Shown here: one piece after another, positions 24,841 to 36,900 of the stretch | How positions within the stretch are numbered: position 1 is the stretch's first letter | Layout of the letters: the number at the start of each line of letters is the position of its first letter | NCBI GenBank assembly: GCA_026826555.1 | Contig: JAKSZT010054335.1 | Location: 311,097 to 375,096 of the forward strand | DNA from: Tolypeutes matacus | Lineage: Eukaryota; Chordata; Mammalia; Cingulata; Chlamyphoridae | DNA: 64,000 nucleotides | Direction of reading: 5' to 3' | Translations under genes and position numbers: made by a program | The notes under the pieces: model-generated | Database searches by the model: none | What the model was told of the DNA's origin: nothing | The model's input: the letters and a program-made list of their open reading frames with translations, nothing else

Positions 24841-25165
24841 TTTTTTTTTCTTAATTACTTTTTTATTGGAGCAGTTTCAGATTTACAGAAAGATCATGCA
24901 GAAAGTACATCGTTCCCATATACACCCCTCCCTCCACAGTGTTCCCTATATATTTTTTTACTTTATTTTGTACATTTAATATTTGAAAATATAAACAATT
25001 AAAAATTAAAAGGTAAACACAGATGAATAAATATATACATTTATCAATTAAATGTACTGGATACATATAAATTTTTTTTGAGTCAAACTATGCTACACAA
25101 TATATTTGGTTCATACTAATGCATTCATACAGTATTTGTCCATTTGTGTCTGGCTTGCTTCCCTC
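24841..25165 (-). mobile_element. L1 3'-end fragments inserted in L1 ORF2
   Basis: Two pieces. About 24841-24950 is an older L1-like 3' end ('ttttattggagcagtttcagatttacagaaagatcatgcag'). About 24951-25165 matches the 3'UTR and extreme ORF2 end of the young L1 ('actttattttgtacatttaat'). Both lie in the endonuclease region of the host copy. Confidence 0.75.
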
Positions 25166-26445
25166 CCTTTCAAGACTGTCTTTACTATATCCCATAAGTT
25201 GTGATAAGTTATGTTCTCGTTTTCATTTGTCTCAATATATTTACTGATTCACTTGCAATTTTTTCTTTGACTCACTGATTATTTAGGAGTGTGTTGTTCA
25301 GCCTCCACACATTTGCGAATTTACCTCTTTCCTGTCTATTACTGATTTCCAGTTTCATTCCATTATGATCTGAGAAGGGGCTTTGTATAACTTCAAGCTT
25401 TTTTTTATTTATTGAGAGCTACATTGTGACCTAGCATGTGGTCTATCCTGGAGAAGGATCCTTGGGCACTTGAGAAGAATGAATAACCCACTGAGTATGG
25501 ATGCAACGTTCTGTCTATGTCTGTTAGGTCTGAGTCATTTATCGTATTGTTCCAGTTCTCTGTTTCCCTTGTTGAAGAGTTTGCCTCATGTATTTTGGGG
25601 CACCCTGGTTTGGTGCATAGATATTTATGACTGTTACATCTTCCTGGTGGATTGTCCCTTTTATTAATATATAATGGCCTTCTGTATCTCATACCTTTTT
25701 TGCATTTAAACTCTGTTTTGTTCAATATTAATATAGCTACCCCTGCTCTTTTTTTGGTTACCATTTGAATGGAGTGTCTTTTTCCAACCTTTCACTTTCA
25801 GCTGGCATGTATCTCTGGGTCTAAGGTGAATTTCTTGTAAGCAGCATATGGATCACTCATGTTTTTTTAATCCATTCTGTCAGCCTATATCTTTTGATTG
25901 GAGAGTTTAATCCATTCACATTCAATGATATTATTGTAAATGCATTTATTTACTTCTGCCATTTTATTCTTTGGTTTTCATATGTCATATCTTATTTTTG
26001 TCTCTTTTTACTCTTTTGGTTATCCTTTCTGCTATTCTTTTCTCCTCCAAGCCTCTCTCTCCTTTTTCTTTCAGGCTCTAAGGCTTCCTTTAATATTTCT
26101 TGCAAAAGTGGATTCTTTTTTACAAACTCTCTTAGTTTCTGTTTGTTTGTGAATATTTTAAACTCACCTTCATATTTGAAGGACAGTTTTGCTGGATAAA
26201 GTATACTCAGCTGGCAATTTTTCTCTTTCAGTATCCTAATAGTATTATACCACTGTCTTCTCTCCTCCATGGTTTCTGATGAAAAATCCTTACTAAATCT
26301 TACTGGGCATCCCTTGTATATGATGGTTTGCTTTTCCTTGCTGCTCTGAAAATATTCTCTTTTTCTTTGACATTTGACATTCTGAGTAGTATGTGTCTTG
26401 GAGTTGGTCTACTTGCATTTATTCTGGTTGAGGTATGCTGTGGTT

Positions 26446-26548
26446 GTTTTTTTTTTTTTTTTTTTTTACCGGGAGGTCCCGGGTATCAAACCCAGGTCCC
26501 TCCACATGGCAGACAGACGCCCAACCATTTGAGCCACATCCGCCCCCA
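26446..26548 (-). mobile_element. Short tRNA-like SINE
   Basis: Same short subfamily as 19858 but more diverged ('cgggtatcaaacccaggtccctccacatggcagacagacgc'). Target duplication tatgctgtggtt is perfect (26434 and 26549). Confidence 0.9.
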
Positions 26549-27407
26549 TATGCTGTGGTTTTTGGACATGTAAGTTTGTTTCTCTTGTCAGAGTTGGGAA
26601 ATTTTCAGCTATTATGTCCTCAAATACTCTTTCTGCTCCTTTCCCCTTCTCTTCTCCTTCTGGAACTCCCAGGATAGATATGTTGTTGCATTTCATGTTG
26701 TCATTCAACTCTCCAAGCCCCTGCTCAATTTTTTCCATTCTTTTCTCTCCCTATTCTTTTCTGTGTTCAATTTCAGCTGTTCTGTCTTCAGTATCACTTA
26801 TTCTTTTCTTCTATCATCTCAAAGAGTCTGCTGTTGTATGTCTCTAATGTGTTTGTTTTGATTTACTTTATTTATTTCTCCCTGCCCCTCTAATGTTTTT
26901 TAGCTCATCTAGTGTGTGTTTCATTCCCATGAGCTCTTTTTCTTTTCTGTTCAGGTTTTCAAATTCTCCTCTCTGCTCACTCTGTGTCTTCTTGGTGTCC
27001 TTTACCTCTTTAACCATATTATCTTTCAACTCATTAATTTGATTTTGGAAATTTGTCCGTTTCTTGTTGATTTGTTGTCTCAATTCTATGTCTCTTCTGA
27101 GGCTTTGATACATTCCTTTTCTTAGGCATTTTCTTAGTATGGCTCATAATTTTTTGCTGATGTCTAGGTATCTGATTAGGGTGGTGAGTTTATTCAGATG
27201 CTCAATTTCTCTCTCTTTTTGGGATTTAGTAGCAGGAGCCTCTGTATTTCTGCTGTTCTTTGATTCAACCTGTGTCTTTAGGATTATCCCTGTTAGGTGC
27301 TCAAAACTGGGCTCTGGACCCAGTAATGGGTTGCAGACCCGCTTCCTAGGGCCTTGGAGAGGGAGGTTATAAAGGCGGGAAAAAGGCTCTCTTTCGTATT
27401 TACTTTT

Positions 27408-27569
27408 TTTTTTTTTTTATTGTGGGTAAAAATCAAAATTTTCACAATACATACCAACATTTGCAAAATGATATATAAATATACATGCATATATGTGCAT
27501 TTGCTTACAAAAATGTTATTCATATATATATATAAATATATTTTAAGAGCTGCCTTAGATTACCCAAAA
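27408..27569 (-). mobile_element. Unidentified retroposed element (copy 3 of 3)
   Basis: Inserted in the second L1 5'UTR between perfect repeats tatttactttt (27397 and 27570). The poly-T start, 'gggtaaaaatcaaaattttcacaatacat' and the (ta)n centre match the copy at 20065. It ends near 'ttagattacccaaaat', so it lacks the C-rich half. Confidence 0.8.
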
Positions 27570-28262
27570 TATTTACTTTTAATTTCCTCACGTGTACTTC
27601 CTTGGTCTGCCACAGATGGTGTTCTTTGGCAGTCCTCTGAGTTCACTGTCTGGTCCTCTGGGTTTGCTGCAACATGAACTGGATCAAGGTGATAGAGGTT
27701 CCTGACTGAAGGCTAAGAGCCTAGTATTTCCAACTTTCTTTGAGGCAGTTCTCCAACCTTTGCTGGCAGCCCCCTCCCTTTTCCTGATTAGGAAATAATT
27801 CCACTTTCCTCTTTGTCCTCAACAATCAGTCCCTGTTTGTAGAGAGGGAGATTGAGATGGTTGGATCTCTTTAGTCCCTTTCTGGCTCCCAAGGCAAACA
27901 ATGGCACGGCCCCACTTGGCCTGGAAGGGATTCTGGAACAAAGCAGACTGGAACAAAGGTCAAAAGCTGAGTCATCCTTAGGCTGTGTCCCTCTTCCTCC
28001 CCTGGGGAGATCCTGGGGCCCCCTTTGTCTGTAGCTGCTGCCTGGAGGCCTGTAGGGGAGGTTGCAGGCAGTAGCAGCTGCTGTTTTTAACTCAGTTTTG
28101 CCATTGCTGTTCTTCTGCTCTGTCCCTCTCTCCTCTGGGCAGTGTCCAGCCTTTCCCTGGTTCCTAAACCCTAGAAGATTTTTTCTAGGCTGTTTCTGCC
28201 TGTCCTCTAGCAATTTTTCTGGAGGAGAAGAGAGTCCTGTGTCTTTCTAGTCCGCCATCTTC

Positions 28263-31133
28263 CCAGAAGTCCTCTTGTGTAACTTTTACCACTATCCATT
28301 TCCAGACTATTTTCATCATCCTAAACCAAAAGTCATTTAGTAATAACTCCCCATTCCTCTCTCCTCCCACCCATTTTATCTTTGGTGAGCCATTTTACTC
28401 TTTCCGTCTGTTCCCTGTTTTGCTGCTTCATAAAATGAAAGAAAGGGTTTAGAGGTTCTCTAGTCTGTACCTGGAGCACATAGTTCAGTGTCCTTGCAGT
28501 GTCCTGTTTTTATGAGATGACCCTTGTCCTAAAAGGGGATTTAGAGAATGGATTACTTTCTTTAGGCAATTCCTCAGGTTTTAGATTTAGATTTTCTTTT
28601 CTTTTAATAAGGGATTGAAAGTAGGTTGTTTTAAAGTGGCTAAATACAATAAGTATTCATTTATGCTTTGTATATTAGGTAGATTTTTAAGATGGGGAAC
28701 CATTTATTTAAAAGAAATTTTTTTCCTTTTTATCTAAAAAGTAATCAATCTAATTATATATTCTGAAAGTCATCTAGATCTAGCAAAAGGTATCTATAAA
28801 CTTAAATTTCTATTTAAACTATTCACAAAAAGCCAACTGTCTCCCATACCTGCCATACTCATTCATTTTTTTAAAAATATTTATTTACTTTATTATTTTT
28901 CCTTTTTTATTTATACCCCATTCTCCCCCAGATGGTTCTCTTGTCTACCTGCTTATTGTTTGCTTGCCTTCTCCAGGAGGCACCAGGAACTGAATCTGGG
29001 ACCTCCCACATGAGAGGCGAGTGCCCAACAGCCTGAGCCACATCTGCTCCCCACAGGCTATGGCATCTGCTTGTAGTGGTGGGGGTGACTTCTAACTCAT
29101 CTTCTTTTAGGAGGCACTGGGACCCAAACCTGGGACCTCCCATGTGGTAAGCAGGCACCCAACTGGTTGAGCCACATCTGCTTCCCCATGCTTATTCTTT
29201 GCGTCTTCAGTTTTTCTACTGGATATCCTTTCTCTTCTCAGCTCTTCTTTTCTCTCTAATTCTCCAGATCCTATACCATTCATGAAGCTTTTCTAGACTC
29301 TTTGAGGATACACTAATATTTTTATTCTCTGATTGCCTGTACTTCATAGTCTGCATCATAAATTTTATCATTTTATCCTATGCTATCAAAGCAGACATTA
29401 CACATGTATGGAATAGCCAGGGAGAGACAGACTGGGTAGCTTTAGGATTGCTAAAAGTCTCCTTCTTCACAAATGGTTGCTTATGGTGTCTGAAGTTCCA
29501 CCAGCGTGATTGTTTTATTGGGGATAAACAGTGCTTTCTCTGGTTGGTTCAGCCGAACTTCGTATACCGTTAGGCAGTATAGCGCATTAAAGCTTCCATA
29601 TAATTGGTTTGTTTTCCAACGAAGCAGTGGGGTTCTGGGGGTTCTGAGCAGTCTTGTTATTTGGTGGTAGAGCCTCAGGCATCACAGCTGTTGCACAGGG
29701 GTCTTATGTTTTTAATACACAGAACATATACTATATATACATATGTACCATGTGACACATAACTGAATAATAAAATTAAGAATGCACAATTATGTGACTA
29801 AAGTTTTGGAAGTTGGGAGTGGGAGGTTGCATTGTTGCATTGTGATATAGTTCAACCATGCCAGAGACAAAATTTTGGAAAACACTTTAAAAATCAGGTA
29901 AGCCTCAACAAACCGACTCAAAAACACCTCCCTCAAACACGCACACATGCACACCCTCAGTTTACTTGCACCTTCTATCTTTGGTTTGTGGGAAGAAATT
30001 AATTTGAGTTAGAGCCAGAAGACAAGATTTTTAAATCTCTCAGTCACTTAATACTTAAGATTTTGAGCAACTCATTTAACTGCTCCTGGCTTCAGTTTCT
30101 TCATCCATAAAATGAGGTAATCTCTAAGGTGCCTTCCAGTTTTAAAATGGAACATTCTTGCATTGCAATACTAAGGTTGAAACATGCATTCAGGGAATCA
30201 CAGGCCTGTTGCAGTGGCCAACTCACAATGTGATTTTAACTTGGAGTTCCAGTGGCCAGTCTGTTCAGTGACCTCCTCTGCCTCGTGAGAGGGTGTTGCA
30301 TCTTGGCAACCTTTTTTCCACCATTGTAACACTGATACTCTTGTCCGTGAATGTAGCCCTTTGTTAGGTACTGAAGTTAATGCAAAAGGCATATCGGGTT
30401 GGTTCCTCCACTCTACTTGGGGACTTGAGTGGTATGAGTGGTAGAGAAGGCGAGTGTTTGAGACTGGAGGCTCCAGTTAGGCAGTCCTTTGGTAATCTCT
30501 TCACATTTTATAGACCATAGTGGAACAATCTTAACTTGACTATTTTTTTTCCCAGGAGGTATTATTTTAAGACTACAGCCAAATTGTTGCAGTTAATAGC
30601 AAATGACTTTTTAAAAACCAACTTAAACCTTTCTTCATCTTACAAGAGGACATCCTGTGGTTTCTTGGTAGATTATTTCACAGTATCCTATAGTAATATG
30701 TGATAGTAACTATAGGTAGGCCAAGAAAAAAATCAGCTTTTTTTTTTCAAGGCAGAGTATGGCCTACCCTTACACTGTAACTTTTCTTTGGGGAATTTTC
30801 TTTTATGGGTCCGATTCTCAGTCCCAAATGTATAATCTGTAAATTCAAAACCCAGGGCAGCAAAGGATCATGCTGATTTAAATGAGGCAGAGTGGGCTCT
30901 GGTGGGTGGTAAAACCCCAGACCACAGATTGCCAGAGTCCTGTGTTTCTGAGGCTAGAGGAAGATGGACTGCCCCGGTGTGTTCACACTGCAGCTGGTTC
31001 AGGGGGGAGTGAGCCAGCGCAGCCCGGGAACCAACAAGTACCAGGGACAGGAGTAAAAGTGGGAGTGATGTGTTGTCTAACAAGTGTCTTGTCACTGGAA
31101 TATATGTCCCCCAACCCTGATCACTGAAGCTTT
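28263..31133. other. MAP4 intron between L1 block and short SINE
   Basis: No supported exon. About 28868-29187 is a minus-strand dimeric SINE of the older DAS type (two 'gggacctcccac/gatgtg' tRNA-like units ending 'gagccacatctgc'). About 30050-30150 resembles a MIR in plus orientation ('cttcagtttcttcatccataaaatgagg'). The rest is unassigned. Confidence 0.6.
28868..29187 (-). mobile_element. Old dimeric SINE (DAS type)
   Basis: Two tRNA-like units in minus orientation, at about 28975-29052 and 29108-29187, with an AT-rich tail at about 28868-28920. No clear target duplication was found, which fits its age. Confidence 0.75.
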
Positions 31134-31231
31134 TTTTTTTTTTTTTTTACCGGGAGGTACCGGGGATCGAACCCTGGTCTCTCCATATGGTAGACGGACG
31201 CCGAACCTCTTGAGCCACATCCGTTTCCCTG
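31134..31231 (-). mobile_element. Short tRNA-like SINE, young subfamily
   Basis: Almost identical to 19858 and 60956. The direct repeat tcactgaagcttt is perfect (31121 and 31232). The A-tail is a pure T-run on the plus strand. Confidence 0.93.
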
Positions 31232-31940
31232 TCACTGAAGCTTTAAATGCACTGTTTATTAAACTGCTCCATGGCGCAGAGCTCACGAGTGCACTCTGGG
31301 CTTTGAGGCCCCCTTCTGTATAAATTTTCATGTGAATTTGATAAGTTGCTATGACAGCAAACCCACTCTTCCTCTGAGGAATACATGCCGCCAATTCTGA
31401 TGTTTCATTAAAGGTTTTTTTTTAAGTGAAAATTTGAGCAATTTTCTGAAATCATTGTTCTTCAAGTCTTAGAGCTGAGGATTGGCAGATGAGTCTTACT
31501 TATTTTTAAACAGTTTTTTGAGTGGGTGAATGTGGAAGAGTGGGCATAGTATCAGATAAGAGAATGTGTGGGTATCCATGTATCTATATCAGTGAATCAG
31601 TGAAAGCCGGAATAATTACTGTCTTCAGTGCTCAGACTGGCACCATACTGTGTTTTAAATTGCAGATCTAAACAGCCTAGTTAACAGGAAATTATATTTT
31701 CAGTTTAACAGTGGCATTTGGCTATGCAGAAAGCAATAACTTCCTTCTTTTCTCCATCCCTCTCTTCCTTTCTTTTCTTCACAACAATAAAGACATTTAG
31801 TATCGAGCTGCTTGAGAGAGAGGGATGGGGGTTTGGGGGTGGGTTTTGTCGTGAATGCCGGGGACGTGGTGTGATGTCACTGCAAGCTCTGTGTGATCAT
31901 AGGTGGTGTCAGAGCTCCAGGAGTGAGGGGAGGAGAGCAG

Positions 31941-33422
31941 TAAAAGAGACAATGTCGCTCTCAGACAAGCAGCCAGCCTCTCTCACTGCTACGTATGGAC
32001 AGCTGTGTAAGGGCAAGCCTCCAGAGTGCCAAATGGACTCCCCGAAAGAAATCAGTCAAGCTGGATTTGAGTGGCCGAGGACAGAGAACAAACTGAATGA
32101 GATCAGGCTGAATGAGATCAGCATGGATGGGCAGCTGAAAGACGGGTATAAGAAGAATGCCAGCTTCCTGGAGCAGAATAAGCTCTGCTTCTTTGAGGGG
32201 AAGCTAGACAAAGAGCTCAGCATTGAAGTACAGGACAAGGAATATCGAGCAACCTCGGGTCACCTTGAGAGCCGGTATGTGATTTCAGAAACCTGCCCTC
32301 CATCGGAGGGGAACTTGGCTTACCAGAAAACAGCCGAGTTCCATCTGGGACCCGTAGATTGGCCAGACAAAAATAAAGCCACTACAGTTCAAGAGACGGT
32401 GGAAGGCAAGAATGGGCTAGAGGCAGAGAGCCAGCCAGACCTGGATTTCTCTGGGGCTACTGATATCTCCACCAGGTACGTTAAGGAACAGGAAACCAGT
32501 GTTTGGAACCCCAACTTTCATCCCATGGCTCAAGGCCTTCCGGGCTCAAGGGAAGCAACTCCAGGAAAGAAGGAGGATGGCATCAACTCTGGCTGTCTGG
32601 TGATTGGGGTTGTGCGTGATAACTCTGGGCAGCTTAAATGTGAATCTGTAGCCCACCCTGCCCGCGATATTGAGCTGTCGCCCACTACCATTCCACCAAT
32701 CACTATGGTGGAGTTTGCTCAGGAATATTTGAATACAAGCTCTTACATGAGAGGCCATGATAAAGAGTTGGAGAAATTGAGTTCTACCGAGGAGGGGGCT
32801 TTGCTCGACCAAGCCCCCCAGCAGAAAAAGGCAATGCACCGGGCCCTGTCCGAATGTTCTCATCTCTCAGTTCCTCCAGCTGTCAACCTTGCAGATAAGT
32901 ACCCTGCACTCCCTGCCCGAGAAGAGCTTTCTTCTGTCCTGCTGCCTCCCACCAGTGACCCCATGCCAAATCCTATGCCCAAGAAACTGGGGGTTCCTGC
33001 AATGAAGCGCTCCATGACACTGGCTGAGGAGCAGACATCCAGCTGTAGATTGAGCCCTGGGGAACTCGTCCTGTCTACTAAAGAAATGCCTCTTTTTATC
33101 TGCGAGGAACCGGTGGCCATGAAGAGAGAAGAAGTGACCCACTTTGTCGACAGCAGCAGCAACAGCAGCAGCAGCTCTGGGAAGAAGGAACTGGGCACTG
33201 CTGTGTTCTATCTCCATAGTAAGCAGGAGCAGATTCCTGAAATAAGCAGCAAGGAAATGGGAATAGAAGATATTAGTGAAACAAGAACTGATTCATGCTC
33301 TCAGGCCTGCCAGGGCGGTAAGAAACAGCCGGGACAGGTGGCCCTGACAGAGAAGAAAGAAATTGAGGTCATTGCACCCCATAGCACTCCATCGTTCCTG
33401 CATGAAGAGACCCCACGTGATG
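31941..33422 (+). CDS. MAP4: Probable long MAP4 alternative exon (or alternative first exon)
   Basis: A frame with no stop runs from before 31724 to 33484, in MAP4 orientation. The donor 'GATG|gtatgt' after 33422 is in phase 1 and joins in frame to the exon at 46189. The 5' boundary is uncertain. A phase-1 acceptor 'gagagcag' before 31941 would give codons reading VKETMSLSDKQ, but it lacks a pyrimidine tract. Alternatively ATG at 31952 (MSLSDKQ) could be the start of an isoform with its own promoter. The product is hydrophilic and probably disordered: NASFLEQNKLCFFEGKLDKE, PPITMVEFAQEYLNTSS, a serine run from CAG-type codons (about 33150-33178) and GIEDISETRTDS. No domain is recognised. MAP4 membership rests on strand, phase and resemblance of style to other MAP4 exons. 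Confidence 0.68.
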
Positions 33423-34420
33423 GTATGTTTCTAAATTTTGCCTCCGTGGGGGACAAGGAGACAGCAAGGAAGGAACCACAGTGACAGATTACAGGCAGGA
33501 ATGTTAGGCTATTTGTTAGCCCTGGAGCCTGTGTCTGCCCCTAGGGGGAAGCTTAATTGCCTTCCATTGGAAGGTTGCTGAGAGCAAACTAAAATGAATG
33601 TAGCTGGGTCAACCTGAAAGTCTGCTGACATGCCATAGTATAGGCTGAGGATGTAGACTGATGGGGCTGGGGGTGAGGTGGCATCAGAGGGTGGTGGCCA
33701 TAAAAAATAGAGCTCCTTGACCGTGTCAGACTGCCCACCCCATCCCCATCCTCCCACCTCTCAGCTCCCTGTTGGTTTGAACCAAATGATTCTGGAGCTC
33801 TAAATCCTCCAATCACAACTGATTGATTTCCTTGCTTGAAAATCTGTCACTTTGTTTAGATTCACAGTGTGTTGATGAGCACTGACCTCCTCTTACTAAA
33901 GTAGCACAGTCTGGGTGTAAGCTCTGTTTTCCATTTTGCTTTTCAGAACATTTTACTTTTGTCCAGTGGAAAAAGAACCTTTTAAAGCTGGGCTATTTAG
34001 TGTTCTTTTTCTGATCTTCGTGTTTGACCCAGTCTTTCTTCTAGTTTTCTCTTTTCTTTGTATGTATGTTGGGAGGAATTGTGCAGAGAAGGGGAAGAAA
34101 GGGAGAGAGGAGAGAGGAAGAGAGACATGCAGCCTAATGAACAACTGAAAGCCGTGGTCGTTGCGGCCACCTCCTATGTCTTTCTTCCTGGCTGCTCTCT
34201 CCCCAGCCCCTCAGGGCTTGGTGGCGGTGGTCTAAAACAGCTTGCTTTCCTCCGAGCCTGGTGTGAGCACAAAGGGCCACGAGTCAGGAGCTTGTTAATA
34301 GGGATTTAAAATGTTTTGCTTGTTTGAAAAAAAAAGTCTCTTTTCCTGGGACATATTTTTTCTAATATTAATTTCTCTCAGTATATTTTTAGGAAACTTT
34401 TTATTCTTTTTCACTCTTTT
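33423..34420. other. MAP4 intron
   Basis: After the donor the open frame stops at 33482-33484. The remainder is unassigned, including a purine-rich stretch at about 34085-34130. No exon is supported. Confidence 0.6.
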
Positions 34421-36900
34421 AAAAAACGTTTTATTGTAGTAACATACATGCAACATAGAATTTCCCATTTTAACCTCTACCACATGTGTGAGTCAGTGGC
34501 ATTAATAAATTCACAATATTGTGCAGCCATCACCAACATCCATTTACCCCAACTGTTTGACCAGCACAAACGGATATTCTGTATACAGCAAGCAGTGACT
34601 CCCCCTGCTGCTCCCTGCACCCTACTCTTATAATCTACTGTCTGTCTCTAAGAAAGGCCTTCATAGGAATTTCATGCAGGTGAGATCATACAGTATTTGT
34701 TTGTATGTGTGTGTCTGGCTTACTTCACTCCACAGGATGTTCTCAAGGTTCATCCATGTCTAGCATGTGGCAGAACTCCATTCCTTTCATGGCTGAGTAA
34801 TAGTCCAATGCGTGTATGGATATTCCACATTTTCTTTATCCTTTCCTCTGTTGATGCACAATTGGGGTGCTTCTGCTTTTGACTATTATGAGTAATGCTG
34901 CTGTAAATGTTAGCATACAAATAAATATCTGTTCAACTCCCTGCTTTCAGTTGTTTTGCTCATATACCTCTGAGTGAAATTGCCGGGTCATATGGTAATT
35001 CTATGTTTAACTTTCTGAGGAACCACTAAACTGTTTTCCACAGTGGCTGCACCATTTTGCATTCCCACCAATAATGTACGAGGGTTCCTATTTCTCCACA
35101 TCCTTGCCGACAGTTGATATTTTCAGCTTTATTAATAATAGCCGTCCTAGTGGGCGTGAAGAGGTATCTCATGGCAGTTTTCACTTGGCATTTCTTTAAT
35201 GACTAAGGCTGTCAATCATCTTTTCATATATTTTTTTGGCTTTTTGAATATCTTCTTTGGCTTTCTACTCAACTCTTTGGCCCATTTTTTAAATTGGGTT
35301 GTCTTTTTGTTGTTGAGTCACAGGATTTCTTTATATATTCTGGGTATTTAAAAACCCTTATTTTCATTCTTTTGGTTATAGATATCCAGTTCTCCCAACA
35401 CCACTTGTTGAAGAGACTGTTTTTTCCCATCAGCGTGGGCTTGGTAGGTTTGTCAAAAACCAGTTGACTGTATAGGTGAGGGTTTATTTCTGGATTCTCA
35501 ATTCTATTCCACTGATCAATATGCTATCTTTATGCCAGTACCATGCTGTTTTGACCACTGTAGCTTTGTAATATGTTTCAAGGTCAGGCAGTGAAATTCC
35601 TCCCACATTGCTCTTCTTTTTTAGAATACTTTTGGCTATTCGGGTACACTTACCCTTCCAGATGAATTTGGTAATTGTCTTCTCTAATTCTGTAAAGTAA
35701 GCTGTTGGGATTTTGATTGGTATTGCATTGAATCTATAAATCAGTTTGGGCAAGATTGACATCTTCACGATATTTATTCTTCCAATCCATGAACACGGAA
35801 TGTCTTTCCATTTGTTTAGGCCTTTTTTAATTTCTTTTAGCACTTTTAATTTCTTTTAGCATTGTTTTGTAGTTTTCTGCATATAGGTCCTGTACTTCTT
35901 TGGTTAAATTAACTCCTAGGTAGCTTTATTGAGATAAAATTCATATACCATACAATTTACTCATTTAAAGTGTGCAAGTTGGGGAGCAGTTGGGCACCCA
36001 CCTCCCACATGGGAGGTACCAGGTTTGGTTCCCAGTGCCTCCTAAAGAAGACGAGCAAGACAGCGAGCTAACACAACAAGATGACACAATGAGGAGACAC
36101 AACAAGAGGCACAACAACCAGGGAACAGATGTGGCTCAAGCAATTAGGCACCTCCCTCCCACATGGGAGGCCCTGGGTTTGGTTCCCAGTGCCTCCTAAA
36201 AGAGGACAAGCAGACACAGCACACGATGAACAGACACAGAGAACAGACAGCAAGTGCAAACAATGTGGGGGGGGGGGGCGGGGATAAATAAATCTTTAAA
36301 AAAAAAATAAAGTGTACAAGTCAATGCATTTTAGTATATTCACAGAATTATGTGACCATCACCAGCTAATTTGAGAACATTTTCATCACTCCAAAAAGAA
36401 AGCCCATGCCCTTTAGCGGTCACTCCTTCCCCTCTCCTCCCAGCCCCTGTCAACCACTAAGCAACTTTCTGTCTCTATGAATTTGCCTAATCTGGACATT
36501 TCATATAAATGGAATCATACAATATAGACCTTTTGTGTCCATCTTAATACACTTAGCATGATATTTTCAAGAGTCATCCATGTTGTCACATGTATCAGTA
36601 CTGCATTTTTTCTATGGATGAAAAATTGTCCATTGTGTATACACACCACATTTTGTTTATCCATTCGTCAGTTGGTGGACATTTGGGTTGTTTCCATTTT
36701 TTACCTATTATGAATAAGGCTGCTGTGTGAACATTCATGGATAAGTTTTTGTTTGGGCCCATGTTTTCAATTCTTTTTGGCATGTACCTAGGAGCAGAAT
36801 TGCTGTATCATATGATAACTCTGTTTAACATTTTGAGGAACTTCCAGATTGTCTGTATCATTTTTCAATCCCCACAGCAATGGATGAGGGTCTCATGGCT
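34421..36900 (-). mobile_element. Nested old L1 3' ends with a young ORF2 piece
   Basis: Old L1 3'-end sequence in minus orientation covers about 34421-35360 ('acagtggctgcaccattttgcattcccacca'). About 35364-35925 is a much less diverged ORF2 piece equal to roughly 15885-16720 of the first L1; it contains an [21 protein letters not shown] peptide and an 18-bp local duplication ('acttttaatttcttttagc', about 35829-35862). Another old L1 3' end ('agctttattgagataaaattc') follows at about 35926-36900 and is split by a SINE. Confidence 0.78.
35980..36308 (+). mobile_element. Dimeric SINE (DAS type)
   Basis: Two tRNA-like units (about 35980 and 36121) joined by a 'gacgagcaagacagcgagctaacacaac' linker, ending in (aaat)n and poly-A. 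Flanking repeats are aaagtgtgcaagt and aaagtgtacaagt. Confidence 0.9.

Larger units (their letters stand above)
22260..28262 (-). mobile_element. Second L1 copy with 5' end but no 3' end
   Basis: Minus-strand L1 closely related to the first. The 5' end at about 28262 has the same 'tccgccatcttcc' complement. The 5'UTR covers about 27150-28260, ORF1 about 26160-27150 and ORF2 about 25870 down to 22260. Recognisable ORF2 peptides are LSLF-type remnants, [17 protein letters not shown] and IDHMLGHN. The ORF2 C-terminus and 3'UTR, present in the first copy as 14546-16020, are missing. Several SINEs, an L1 3'-end fragment (about 24841-25165) and an assembly gap interrupt it. All frames are broken. 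Confidence 0.82.

Noticed and set aside
32860..33217. Minus-strand open frames of 112 and 116 codons opposite the 31.9-33.4 kb exon
   Set aside because: They overlap the CAG repeat and a GC-rich coding stretch on the plus strand and have no support of their own.
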